Part shown: in pieces, positions 1 to 7,990 of the stretch
Layout: each line of letters begins with the position of its first letter
Position numbering within the stretch: the first letter of the stretch is position 1
Origin: Lentibacillus amyloliquefaciens
Lineage (GTDB): Bacteria > Bacillota > Bacilli > Bacillales > Amphibacillaceae
Direction: 5' to 3'
NCBI RefSeq assembly: GCF_001307805.1
Contig: NZ_CP013862.1
Location: forward strand, 124,001-188,000
DNA: 64,000 nucleotides
Translations under genes and position numbers: made by a program
Notes under the pieces: model-generated
Told to the model about the DNA's origin: nothing
What the model saw: the letters and a program-made list of their open reading frames with translations, nothing else
Databases searched by the model: none

Positions 1-1
1 G

Positions 2-1921
2 GGCGTCATTAAAGCGGACGAAAAAGCAGGATTGAAAGAAAAAGTCGATCCAAATAAAATCCAGCCGACATTACCTGAAGAAAAGGACATCCCTGAAGAT
101 GGTGAAGCCGTCAACCCTAACCTGTTGCCAATCAACGCCGAAGTAAGTGTGCTGGAAAGCGGCAGATCGGTCACGACTGATCCGGCCACAGGTGAGTATT
201 CAATGAGTCATGCTGCCGGCACATTTACGTTGAAAGCTGAGTCATATGGCTTCGAATCGAAAGAACAAAGTGTGACGCTTGAAGCAGATGCGACAGCACA
301 GGCGGATTTCACACTTGATGAGGTTCCGCAATCGACAGTAACAGGTACCATTACGGATGAACAAACAGGTGAACCGATTGAAGGAGCTACCGTGCTTCTT
401 GTTGAAGATTCCAATGTGACACCTGTTGAAACTGATGAAAATGGTAACTATTCGATTACAGGCTATGAAGGAACCTATACGCTTAGAGTGTTGGCTGCTG
501 ACTACCACAGTAAAGAGGTAGAAGTGGCGCTTGATGAGGATATGGAACAGGATGTGGAACTGGAACCATTCTACACGTATCCCGGCGGGGAGATAGGCTA
601 TGACGATGGCTCAGCTGAAAATGCCCGTGCATTTTATGATGCCGGCAACAAGTGGGCAGTAAAAATGTCCTTGCCGGAGGGTGAAGATTCAGCAGTCGTG
701 ACAGACGGGGTCTTCCAATTCCATGACACTGAATTTCCTGATCCGGGTGGTACTGAGTTCGCAGTTGAAGTATGGGATGCATCCGGAACAGACGGCATGC
801 CCGGTGAAAAACTTGCTGGCCCTGTCGAAGCTGAAGCGATACGGGACCTTGAAGAATGGACCGTTGTAGACTTACGGGAGCACAATATCACGGTGGATGG
901 TGACTTCTATATGGTCTATGTCCAAACGGGAGCAAATCCGAATGTACCAGGACTCGCAACAGATGAGAATAGTACAAACGCTGAGCGCAGTTACCAGCAG
1001 GTTAGCGGTACGTGGTCACAGTCACCGACTGCTGAAGGTAACTATATGATTCGTTCACGCGTCAGCTATGAAGTAGAAGCACCTGTTATCACAACGCCGG
1101 CAGAAGATGACATTACGAACGAAGAAGAAATAACGGTCGAAGGAACTGCTTCTCCAACAACAACGATTCAATTGTTGAATAATGGAGAGGAAGCCGGTAC
1201 TGTTGAAGTCGGCGACAGTGGAGAATTTGAAATTCCGGTCGAACTGACTGAGGGCACGAATGAATTGAAGGCAGTATCTGTAATGGATGGTGCACAAACA
1301 GGTGAATCCGAACCAGTCACCGTCACATTGGATACAGCCAGCCCTGAGATTACGATTGATAATCCGGGGGACGGGGACAAAACAAATCGTGAAACCGTTA
1401 CAGTCGAGGGAGCTGTTGAAGATGCCAACCTTGACACGGTAGAAATAAACGGCCGTGAAGCTGACGTAGCAGATGACGGATCTTATTCAAAACGGATCCT
1501 TCTTGATAATGGTGAAAATGAAATCGAAGTTGTTGCCGGCGATCTGGCAGGAAATACGGCAACAGAATCCGTTACGATTGAGGTCGATTTTGTTGCACCA
1601 ACGATCGATAACCTGCTGCCGACTGAAGATAAGAGCCTGGAAGCAGGTGAAAGCGTACGCATTGAATTTGACAGTGAGCCGGGACAGGATGCAACATTCT
1701 TTATCCATATGCCGCTGACAAATTCAAGCAATCAGGTTGAAAATGCGACTGAGCTGCCAATGATGGAAGTGTCTGACGGCCATTATGTCGGCTATTGGAC
1801 CGCCACCAATAACATCGTTGCGGAAGGAGCGCAAATTGAAGTGAAAGTTGTCGATGAATTTGGCAACGAAACACGTAAAACGGCAGAAGGTAAATTATTC
1901 ATTAATACTGACGGTGAATAA
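2..1921 (+). CDS. bpr: Bacillopeptidase F-like secreted serine protease, C-terminal part (5' end outside window)
   Basis: The frame is open from base 2, so this is the 3' end (about 639 residues) of a longer gene. Visible parts in order are a carboxypeptidase-regulatory-like beta-sandwich (about 45-105), a second one with GTITDEQTGEPIEGATV (about 108-180), a domain beginning GEIGYDDGSAENARAF (about 195-360), two bacterial Ig-like domains opening PVITTPAEDD and PEITIDNPGD, and a final sandwich. The GEIGYDDG...FPDPGGTEF block is what I recognise from Bacillus subtilis Bpr, an extracellular S8 subtilase. The catalytic domain lies upstream and cannot be checked. A single in-frame TTG at 32 is not a believable start. 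The product should be exported and act outside the cell in protein degradation. A terminator follows directly. Confidence 0.85.
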   Translation, partial: GVIKADEKAGLKEKVDPNKIQPTLPEEKDIPEDGEAVNPNLLPINAEVSVLESGRSVTTDPATGEYSMSHAAGTFTLKAESYGFESKEQSVTLEADATAQADFTLDEVPQSTVTGTITDEQTGEPIEGATVLLVEDSNVTPVETDENGNYSITGYEGTYTLRVLAADYHSKEVEVALDEDMEQDVELEPFYTYPGGEIGYDDGSAENARAFYDAGNKWAVKMSLPEGEDSAVVTDGVFQFHDTEFPDPGGTEFAVEVWDASGTDGMPGEKLAGPVEAEAIRDLEEWTVVDLREHNITVDGDFYMVYVQTGANPNVPGLATDENSTNAERSYQQVSGTWSQSPTAEGNYMIRSRVSYEVEAPVITTPAEDDITNEEEITVEGTASPTTTIQLLNNGEEAGTVEVGDSGEFEIPVELTEGTNELKAVSVMDGAQTGESEPVTVTLDTASPEITIDNPGDGDKTNRETVTVEGAVEDANLDTVEINGREADVADDGSYSKRILLDNGENEIEVVAGDLAGNTATESVTIEVDFVAPTIDNLLPTEDKSLEAGESVRIEFDSEPGQDATFFIHMPLTNSSNQVENATELPMMEVSDGHYVGYWTATNNIVAEGAQIEVKVVDEFGNETRKTAEGKLFINTDGE

Positions 1922-1942
1922 TTTGAAATCTGCGTCATTAGA

Positions 1943-1981
1943 CTTCCCGTGTGCAGGATGATGCACCCGGGGAGTTTTTTT
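1943..1981 (+). terminator. Rho-independent terminator of bpr
   Basis: GC-rich inverted repeat (CTTCCCGTGTGCA paired with TGCACCCGGGGAG, one bulge) followed by a run of T, 22 bases after the bpr stop. Confidence 0.85.
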
Positions 1982-2045
1982 ATAGACAGTAATCGAAATG
2001 ATATATCATTTTTTGAAAATTAATTAAAAAATCGAAGCATTCCCC

Positions 2046-2074
2046 TTTTCAAATGCATCATTTCATTGTATAAT
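2046..2074 (+). promoter_or_regulatory. Probable SigA promoter of the FMN riboswitch-ribU transcript
   Basis: A perfect TATAAT at 2069-2074 lies 17 bases after a weak -35 (TTTTCA), about 25 bases before the first paired base of the riboswitch. Confidence 0.6.
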
Positions 2075-2099
2075 ACCTTTAAAATAACATATCGATTCA

Positions 2100-2242
2100 C
2101 ATCTTCGGGGCAGGGTGCAATTCCCGACCGACGGTAAGGGGCATGAATAGGTGCTTCAAGTCCGTGACCCGCTTTGCTAAGCTCAGCGGTGGATCCGGTG
2201 CAAGTCCGGAACCGACAGTTACAGTCTGGATGGGAGAAGATG
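2100..2242 (+). ncRNA. FMN riboswitch (RFN element)
   Basis: The conserved RFN blocks are present in order: CTTCGGGGCAGGGTG near 2103, CCGACGGTAAGGGGC near 2129, AGTCCGTGACCCG near 2159, GGTGGATCCGGTGCAAGTC near 2189, CCGACAGTTACAGTCTGG near 2211 and GATGGGAGAAGATG at the end. CATCTTC (2100-2106) pairs with GAAGATG (2236-2242) as P1. It senses FMN and controls ribU downstream; the following hairpin and T-run indicate control by transcription termination. Confidence 0.97.
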
Positions 2243-2292
2243 AGAGCCGGAAACTGGTACACTTAAGTACTTTGAATTTTCCTGTAGACAAT

Positions 2293-2330
2293 ACCCTAAA
2301 GCCCCGTATAGGTTTTAGGGTTTTTATTTT
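2293..2330 (+). terminator. Intrinsic terminator of the FMN riboswitch expression platform
   Basis: ACCCTAAA pairs with TTTTAGGGT, followed by TTTTTATTTT. It sits between the aptamer and ribU, so it is most likely the conditional terminator formed when FMN is bound. Confidence 0.85.
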
Positions 2331-2435
2331 GCTATAAAGCGTTTCAGTGTATGTCTCAGCGGGTGAACAATCCAGTGGAAACGGCCTATCCTTCATCAGA
2401 CAGAGATGGGAATCGATTAAGATGAAGGAGGAAGG

Positions 2436-3029
2436 ATGATGGAAACGAATTTTCGATCATCAAAACTGTTAAAAACAATTATTTTGGCGCTCTTGGGAAC
2501 CATTTCATTAGTACTTTTCTTTTTGAATTTTCCATTGCCATTTTTGCCGCCTTACCTGAAAATTGACTTCAGTGAAGTACCGGCATTAATTGCAGCACTC
2601 ATTTTTTCACCGATGGCAGGGGTTGTTGTCGAGGGCATCAAAAATTTGCTGTATTTGCTTGTGTCAGGTGCCGGTGATCCGATTGGTGTTGCTTCCAATT
2701 TCCTGGCCGGGGTAATGTTCATTGTGCCTGTAGCGATGCTTTATCATAAATTCAAAGGTGTTAAGAGTGTCGTATCCGGTATTGTAACAGGAACAATCAT
2801 TATGGCCCTTGGCATGAGTATCTTAAATTACTATGTTATTCTGCCTGCCTATGCTTGGTTTATTGGCGCACCTGAAATGGCAGGGGAAACTGCAAAATGG
2901 ATAGCCGTCTCGGCTGGTATACTGCCATTCAATCTCATAAAAGGTGTCGTAGTCGGCTTATTGTTTGTACCGCTGTTTATTAAAATGAAGACATGGATTG
3001 AACAAAAACAAGTGAACATGGCGTCATAG
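2436..3029 (+). CDS. ribU: Riboflavin ECF transporter S component RibU
   Basis: Membrane protein of 197 residues with about six hydrophobic segments. The family signature is seen in PPYLKIDFSEVPALIAALIF and the following FSPMAGVVVEGIKNLLYLL stretch. RibU binds riboflavin at the outer face and works with the shared energy-coupling module (EcfA1, EcfA2, EcfT), which is not in this window. The FMN riboswitch 194 bases upstream fits riboflavin uptake precisely. A strong AAGGAGGAAGG precedes two adjacent ATG codons (2436 and 2439); either could be the start. Confidence 0.95.
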   Translation: MMETNFRSSKLLKTIILALLGTISLVLFFLNFPLPFLPPYLKIDFSEVPALIAALIFSPMAGVVVEGIKNLLYLLVSGAGDPIGVASNFLAGVMFIVPVAMLYHKFKGVKSVVSGIVTGTIIMALGMSILNYYVILPAYAWFIGAPEMAGETAKWIAVSAGILPFNLIKGVVVGLLFVPLFIKMKTWIEQKQVNMAS

Positions 3030-3095
3030 TTTATGGAGTGTTCTGAAGGTAAGTAGTTCACTTACGGTGGAGAAAATATAAAATCACATTATAAT

Positions 3096-3130
3096 TAGCG
3101 TACTAAATAACATTTAGTGCGCTATTTTTT
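3096..3130 (+). terminator. Terminator after ribU
   Basis: TAGCGTACTAAA pairs with TTTAGTGCGCTA (one mismatch), followed by TTTTTT. The rest of the gap up to 3377 is AT-rich; apart from a weak inverted repeat near 3314-3347 I see nothing in it. Confidence 0.8.
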
Positions 3131-3377
3131 ACGGCTATAACAACGCTTTTAAAGAAAATTGATATTTTATTATTCGTATGAGCACGATAATTAACAAAGT
3201 GACAATAAATATTGTCATCGTCCTAAAAGCATTGATAAAACGGGTCAAAATTATTTTAAATACCCTTCTGAAGGATACATGATTCTTCAAATACCTTTGT
3301 CTGAATAGGTTGAATTGCTATCCCCCATATTTAGGAGGATGGCAATTGATTCGTCGGCGAAAGTGACTGTGTTTTAT

Positions 3378-4016
3378 TTAATCCGACTCTCCCACTACAA
3401 CAAATCGCTCGTTAAGGTGTTGAGGATTTTCGATTTCATCCAATACAGCAATGGCAAAGTCAGCGTAACTTATATAACTTTCACTTTTTGAATTAACAAG
3501 AAGCTGATCTTTTCCTGACTGGTATGATCCCGTTTTCTTTCCTTCCGCATCAAATACGGCAGACGGACTGATGAATGTCCAAGTAATATCCGTTGTTTCC
3601 TGTAATTCTTTCAAATTTCGTGCTTGGCCTTTGGCTGTTGGTTTAAATGCAACTGGAAAATCAGGAGTATCAATCACCTTAACAGATTTGTTTTCATCAA
3701 CGTATAGGCTTCCGGCTCCACCGACAATGATCGCTCTTGTATTTGTCCCTTTAAGGGCCTGGATTAATGCATGCCCTGCATCAACATGTGCTTGCTCTTC
3801 ACCAAGTGGGGCACCAAAGGCGTTCACTACAACGTCAAAAGCTTTGATATCTTCTGGTGTGAGATCAAAGATATTTTTTTCTATAACGTCAACACTCTTA
3901 TCGGAAAGTTTTGATGCATCTCTAACAATAGCTGTTACCTGATGTGCCCGTTGAAGGGCTTCTTTTAAAATAAGATTTCCTGCTTTGCCACTTGCGCCAA
4001 TGACGCCTATTTTCAT
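3378..4016 (-). CDS. NAD(P)-binding Rossmann oxidoreductase, YwnB-like
   Basis: The start is the ATG at 4016, preceded by AAGGAGGAATCAGAA, giving 212 residues; an upstream in-frame codon at 4046 has no binding site. The protein opens MKIGVIGASGKAGNLILKEA, the GxxGxxG nucleotide-binding turn of atypical short-chain dehydrogenase/NAD(P)H-binding proteins. The absence of a YxxxK pair in the usual place fits the NmrA/YwnB-like group of reductases or sensors, whose substrate is not known. The Rrf2 regulator gene lies just upstream on the same strand, and a dyad that also occurs before the regulator gene lies in front of this start. I infer control by that regulator, as with the adjacent ywnA-ywnB genes of B. 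subtilis. Confidence 0.82.
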   Translation of the reverse strand: MKIGVIGASGKAGNLILKEALQRAHQVTAIVRDASKLSDKSVDVIEKNIFDLTPEDIKAFDVVVNAFGAPLGEEQAHVDAGHALIQALKGTNTRAIIVGGAGSLYVDENKSVKVIDTPDFPVAFKPTAKGQARNLKELQETTDITWTFISPSAVFDAEGKKTGSYQSGKDQLLVNSKSESYISYADFAIAVLDEIENPQHLNERFVVVGESD

Positions 4017-4038
4017 TTCTGATTCCTCCTTAGTTTTT

Positions 4039-4057
4039 TGTAACAATAAAGGTTACA
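4039..4057. promoter_or_regulatory. Operator-like dyad TGTAAC-N7-GTTACA in front of the ywnB-like gene
   Basis: Perfect 6-bp half-sites separated by 7 bases. The same dyad with the same spacing occurs at 4511-4529 in front of the Rrf2 gene, which points to a shared Rrf2-type operator. Confidence 0.7.
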
Positions 4058-4080
4058 TTTCGGTGGTGAAAAAATCTCTT

Positions 4081-4494
4081 TTATTCAAAGAGATCGTTCA
4101 CTATGTCTTGTAAGGTTTGGTTGGATAATTCCTTCTCTATCGCTTGTTGAACCTTGCCAAACGTTGTGTCCAAGGTAGACTGTATATTAGCACCTACTTC
4201 ACAGTGCGGGTTAGGGTTCTGATGTATGGCAAAAACGGATTCTTGATTTCCTTGTATCGCTTTATAAATGTCCAATAAAGTGATATCCGTAGAAAGCCTT
4301 GTCAATTGAATGCCGGTAATTCCTGGTTGTGAGGTCAAAAGCCCGGCATGTTTTAACTCGCTCGTAAGCCGTCGGACCACAACGGAATTCGTTTGAATAC
4401 TACGCGCAATAAAATCAGATGTCAGTTGTTCACGTGAATGTAGGGCAGCCAAAGAAAGAATATGAATGGATACAGCTAAACGATTATTTTTCAT
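4081..4494 (-). CDS. Rrf2 family transcriptional regulator, YwnA-like
   Basis: 137 residues with an N-terminal winged helix (MKNNRLAVSIHILSLAAL, then SIQTNSVVVRRLTSELKHAG as the recognition helix region). Rrf2 proteins repress or activate in response to Fe-S status, nitric oxide, cysteine or reactive species. The three-cysteine Fe-S motif of IscR/NsrR is missing: only one cysteine (in HCEVGANI) is present, so redox sensing through a single thiol is more likely than cluster binding. The binding site GGTGGTGAAAAG precedes the ATG. It is probably autoregulated through the dyad at 4511-4529 and co-regulates the NAD(P)-binding gene downstream. Confidence 0.85.
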   Translation of the reverse strand: MKNNRLAVSIHILSLAALHSREQLTSDFIARSIQTNSVVVRRLTSELKHAGLLTSQPGITGIQLTRLSTDITLLDIYKAIQGNQESVFAIHQNPNPHCEVGANIQSTLDTTFGKVQQAIEKELSNQTLQDIVNDLFE

Positions 4495-4509
4495 TTCTTT
4501 TCACCACCG

Positions 4510-4530
4510 ATGTAACAATTATAGTTACAT
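4510..4530. promoter_or_regulatory. Operator-like dyad ATGTAAC-N7-GTTACAT in front of the Rrf2 gene
   Basis: Perfect 7-bp half-sites around AATTATA, 16 bases before the regulator start. It matches the dyad at 4039-4057, so it is probably the autoregulatory site. Confidence 0.72.
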
Positions 4531-4690
4531 ATAGAAGATGTGTCAAGATTGGACTTGTTGATGGTGTCTTTTAATAATAAAGTCGATAACTTAACAATAA
4601 AGTTGTATACTGAAGACTGTTACCCGTATTCCTCAAACGATCGCGAAACAGGAATAAGAACTAGTTTTATTTAAAAGGGAGGTGTTCAAA

Positions 4691-5596
4691 TTGACATTAC
4701 AACAATTAAAATATGTTTTAGAAGTAGCAAGTAAAGGGTCTATGAATGAGGCGGCACTAAGTTTATTTATCTCTCAGCCAAGCTTGTCGAATGCTATAAA
4801 AGAATTAGAGAGGGAAATAAAAATCACAATATTTGTTAGGACAAATAGAGGAATAACTATTTCTAACGAGGGTGCCGAGTTTTTAGGTTATGCCAGACAG
4901 GTCATGCAGCAGTACAACATGCTTGAAGAAAAATATATGGGAGAAGAAAAAGCAAGGCAGCATTTTTGTATTTCAACCCATCATTATAATTTTGCAGCTA
5001 ATGCTTTTGTTGAACTCGTAAAGGAATTTGGATCTATTGAATATGAATTTACGCTTCGTGAAACTAAAACATATGAAATTATTGAAGATGTGAAAAATTT
5101 ACGGAGTGAGTTAGGCATTATCTACCTAAGTAATTATAATGAGTCAGTAATGTTAAATCTTTTGAAAGAGAGAAATATAAGTTTTTCAGAATTATTTACT
5201 ACTAAGCCATATGTTTTCATAAGTAAAGAGCATCCATTGTCCAAAAAGAAATCTATTGATTTGGAAGAGTTAGATGATTATCCGCGCCTTTCTTTTGAGC
5301 AAGGAGAATACAATTCCTTTTACTTTTCAGAAGAAATATTAAGTACAAGAAGTGTAAAGAAAAGCATTAAAGTAAGTGATCGTGCGGCTATTGTTAATTT
5401 TATGATTGGTCTAAATGGGTATACAATTTCTACTGGAGTGTTTCCTAAATATCTTCATGGAGATGCTATTATTGCTGTGCCGCTTAATGTGGAAGAAATC
5501 ATAAGGGTTGGAACCATAAAGCATAAAGATGTCAATTTACCGAGACTTGGTCAAATCTATTTAGATGCATTAAAAAAGATTGCCAAAGAAATATAG
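4691..5596 (+). CDS. LysR family transcriptional regulator
   Basis: The TTG at 4691 is preferred because GGGAGGTG ends 7 bases before it; a GTG at 4682 overlaps that site. The product is 301 residues, usual for LysR. The N-terminal winged helix is clear (QQLKYVLEVASKGSMNEAAL, then SQPSLSNAIKELE), followed by a substrate-binding domain of periplasmic-protein type. It reads toward the LysE-type exporter gene that follows, the common regulator-exporter pairing. The region 4.6-6.1 kb is visibly AT-richer than the men genes, suggesting a different origin. The effector is unknown. Confidence 0.9.
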   Translation: MTLQQLKYVLEVASKGSMNEAALSLFISQPSLSNAIKELEREIKITIFVRTNRGITISNEGAEFLGYARQVMQQYNMLEEKYMGEEKARQHFCISTHHYNFAANAFVELVKEFGSIEYEFTLRETKTYEIIEDVKNLRSELGIIYLSNYNESVMLNLLKERNISFSELFTTKPYVFISKEHPLSKKKSIDLEELDDYPRLSFEQGEYNSFYFSEEILSTRSVKKSIKVSDRAAIVNFMIGLNGYTISTGVFPKYLHGDAIIAVPLNVEEIIRVGTIKHKDVNLPRLGQIYLDALKKIAKEI

Positions 5597-5612
5597 AAAA
5601 GTGTCATAATCA

Positions 5613-5650
5613 CCTTGATATAGCTTTAAACTATATCAAGGTATATACTT
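5613..5650 (+). terminator. Terminator after the LysR gene
   Basis: CCTTGATATAG pairs perfectly with CTATATCAAGG around an AT loop, followed by an AT-rich tail ending in TTTT. Confidence 0.6.
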
Positions 5651-5748
5651 TTAGAATTATACTATATCTAAGTCACCCCTTATAATATTAATTACTGATG
5701 GCGATAAGCTGAGATCAAAATATACAAAGGGGTGGAATTAATATTAGT

Positions 5749-6069
5749 ATGGGAATCCAAGCAGCTATTTCATATGTTGTATACCTGTTCATTAATGCCT
5801 TTACACCAGGACCTGGTAATATCCTAGCTTTAAATACAATGACCAATTATGGTTGGAAGAGAGGGAAACGCTTATTTTTTGGAATTTTTACTGGATATTA
5901 TCTTGTCCAAGTATCCGTCGCAATTTTTGTTTTTGGATTAGCAAATTTTATCAATCCAATAATGATCATTCTTAAATATGCTGGAGTCATTTATATCTTA
6001 TGGCTTGCTTATCAAGTGGTGACTAGTAATCCTCATATTGAAAAAAAGGATAAACAACCTTCATTTTTC
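5749..6069 (+). pseudogene. LysE/RhtB family exporter, 5' part, interrupted by an IS element
   Basis: The first 107 residues (MGIQAAISYVVYLFINAFTP, then GPGNILALNTMTNYGWKRG) match the start of LysE/RhtB amino-acid exporters, including the PGP motif after the first membrane helix. After residue 107 the frame runs into the insertion and adds 11 foreign residues before a stop at 6105. Removing the IS and one copy of the duplicated ATTTTTCG joins this exactly in frame to the part starting at 7567, giving a 195-residue protein, the usual family length. The substrate cannot be told. The upstream LysR gene probably regulated it. Confidence 0.88.
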
Positions 6070-6126
6070 GGCTATTCGCTATTTAGTGTTGAAAAGTTAG
6101 TATAATAGCACCACATAAATCTACCA

Positions 6127-6233
6127 TTCCTTGTTTGCTGCCTGTATTGTCTTGGATGCTTTACAGGTCGTCAAGGAAAGCGCTTGACAACCTGTAAAGC
6201 ATCCAAGGGAGAGTTGGCAAGCAAACGAAGGAA
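6127..6233. repeat. Long nested palindrome inside the IS, downstream of the transposase
   Basis: An 18-bp perfect stem (CTTGGATGCTTTACAGGT at 6151-6168 with its complement at 6190-6207) contains an inner GTCAAG/CTTGAC stem and is flanked by an outer imperfect stem (CCTTGTTTGCTGCC with GGCAAGCAAACGAAGG). It begins 10 bases after the transposase stop when read on the minus strand. It probably ends transposase transcription or shields it from transcripts entering from outside. Confidence 0.75.
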
Positions 6234-6242
6234 ACACTATAG

Positions 6243-7475
6243 TCATGGCTCAACAATTAAATCAAGTTTGTTAACTGTCGCGTAGATCATGGCGATGAAA
6301 TTGTCCGTAGAGCGGTAACCTCGAGCCTTTCTCTTGGCAGCTTGAACCAGGCCATTTATGCCTTCAAGCAGCCCATTGGTCAATTTGGTAATGAACCACC
6401 TTAAAATACCGTCCTTGTGCTTTTTCAGTGACTTTGCAGCCTTGATCATAGGTTCCAACTGTGAACGGATGGCCCAGTCATACCATGCATCAAAATAAAT
6501 ATCAGAGGATAGCGGTGATAGTTGCCACATCTTCTGGAGGGATAATTTTATGCGATAGGCACGCCCTGTTTTTAAGTCCATGTCCTTAAGTTTCTGGAAT
6601 TTACTGTCCTGCTTTTTGGTTAGATTTTCTTGGTTTTTTAGCCACACGTAACGTGAATTTTTCAGTAATGGTTCGGTCGCTTGTTCATGTTTGCGAACCT
6701 TATCCAATGCTTCGTTCACCAGCTTCATGACATGAAATTTATCAAATGTGATCGATGCATCGGGGAAATTCGCTTCAATTCCTGCTATAAACGAAGGCGA
6801 CATATCCGAACATATTTCCCTGATTTGGGAAGGGGAAACGCCTTTGCGTTCAAGGAACTGGCAAAAGTCCTGTAATACATCTGAACTTTTTCCTTCTGTG
6901 GCGAACAATAACCGTTTAGTATCCGTGTCGATAAACAGTGTCACGTATTTATGTCCTTTGGCACGGGATGTTTCATCAATGGCGACGCGTGTCACACTGG
7001 AGACATCAAGCTCCTTCATCGCTTGATGAACATAATACTTAAATACACGCCAGAGACGGGTATCATGTTCACCAACCTTACGAGCAACAGCTGCCACAGG
7101 CATTTCAGCCATTAAGGACATCACATGATAATCAAAGAATAATGAAAACCCGGCACCCGGCCGTGCCCAGTCTATCTTGACGGTACGTATTTTACCGCAG
7201 GATTCACAATTAACACGCGGCATTCTGGCATGAAGCAATGTTTGATATTGCCAAAAATCAAGGTGTCGCCATGTGCGATCCTGATCATAAATATCATGGA
7301 CTTTACAGCCTGGATTTCCACAGTTAGGACATGTAAATTCAGCACCTGATCTGTATTCGATATAGATGTGTAAGGTCTTTTCATCTTTTGCCAGTTCATG
7401 ATGAAAAACATACCAAGGTTCAGGTATTTCCAAGGCAGATTGAAACATATTATACTTTTCTTCAAAATTCTTCAT
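6243..7475 (-). CDS. ISL3 family transposase
   Basis: 410 residues, full family length. An N-terminal zinc finger (C49, C52, C57, H60 in CPNCGNPGCKVHD, then VNCESCGK) is followed by a helix-turn-helix region and the DDE ISL3 catalytic domain, with acidic residues visible in VAIDETSRAKGHKYVT, ICSDMSPSFIAGI and LLEGINGLVQAAKRKARGYR. It catalyses cut-and-paste or replicative movement of the surrounding element using its terminal inverted repeats. GGGAGTG precedes the ATG. No frameshift or internal stop is seen, so it is probably active. Confidence 0.95.
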   Translation of the reverse strand: MKNFEEKYNMFQSALEIPEPWYVFHHELAKDEKTLHIYIEYRSGAEFTCPNCGNPGCKVHDIYDQDRTWRHLDFWQYQTLLHARMPRVNCESCGKIRTVKIDWARPGAGFSLFFDYHVMSLMAEMPVAAVARKVGEHDTRLWRVFKYYVHQAMKELDVSSVTRVAIDETSRAKGHKYVTLFIDTDTKRLLFATEGKSSDVLQDFCQFLERKGVSPSQIREICSDMSPSFIAGIEANFPDASITFDKFHVMKLVNEALDKVRKHEQATEPLLKNSRYVWLKNQENLTKKQDSKFQKLKDMDLKTGRAYRIKLSLQKMWQLSPLSSDIYFDAWYDWAIRSQLEPMIKAAKSLKKHKDGILRWFITKLTNGLLEGINGLVQAAKRKARGYRSTDNFIAMIYATVNKLDLIVEP

Positions 7476-7566
7476 AAAGCCAACACTCCCGGGTAATTTA
7501 ATAGTTTTTACCCAGTATGGACAGCTATATGAAACATTAGACTAAACATTAAATAGCGAGGAAGCC

Positions 7567-7840
7567 ATTTTTCGTTGGTTTTATTTTGCAGATTGTTAAT
7601 GTGAAAATATTTTTATTTGGAATCACTGCGTTGACAGGATATGTTACACCATATTATACATCAGTCGGTATGCTTTTACTGTTTGGATTGAGTATTTCCA
7701 CAATAGGGATTATTGCTACCTTGAGCTGGATATTTTTTGGTGGGTTATTTAAAAAGGCTTATCGTAAATACTTTCGAGTAGTTAATGTTATATTGGCACT
7801 ATTACTTGTAGAGTGTGCAGTTGCACTGTTTTTACAATGA
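7567..7840 (+). pseudogene. LysE/RhtB family exporter, 3' part, separated by the IS
   Basis: Reading in frame from the target duplication gives FFVGFILQIVNVKIFLFG, the conserved family block (GF.LQ..N.K...F) after the central loop, followed by three hydrophobic helices and a stop at 7840. It has no start codon or binding site of its own; a TTG at 7586 lies within the original coding sequence. With residues 1-107 from 5749-6069 it rebuilds an intact 195-residue exporter. Confidence 0.85.
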
Positions 7841-7956
7841 ACAACAAAATATTATATAATATGCTTAATTAACGCACACTACTTATCCTGAAGGGGGACT
7901 CTTTTTTGGTTAGACTTATAGTATTTAAATAATATTTTCCAGGACATCTTAGAGCC

Positions 7957-7990
7957 AAAAAAAGACTGCCTCTATTCAGGGACAGTCATT
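7957..7990 (-). terminator. Terminator of the menA-menI-YteA-like operon
   Basis: On the minus strand GACTGTCCC and the imperfect complement GAGGCAGTC form a hairpin followed by TTTTTTT. The hairpin overlaps the stop codon of the last gene. Confidence 0.8.

Larger units (their letters stand above)
6070..7566. mobile_element. ISL3-family insertion sequence, complete
   Basis: One transposase gene on the minus strand lies between imperfect terminal inverted repeats: the left end GGCTATTCGCTATTTAGTGTT corresponds to the right end read inward as GGCTTCCTCGCTATTTAATG. ATTTTTCG occurs at 6063-6070 and again at 7567-7574, an 8-bp target duplication as expected for ISL3. The exact left border is ambiguous by one base, because the G at 6070 can belong to either the repeat or the target. 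The element sits inside a LysE-type gene. Both ends and the transposase look intact, so it may still be mobile and its arrival may be recent. Confidence 0.9.
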
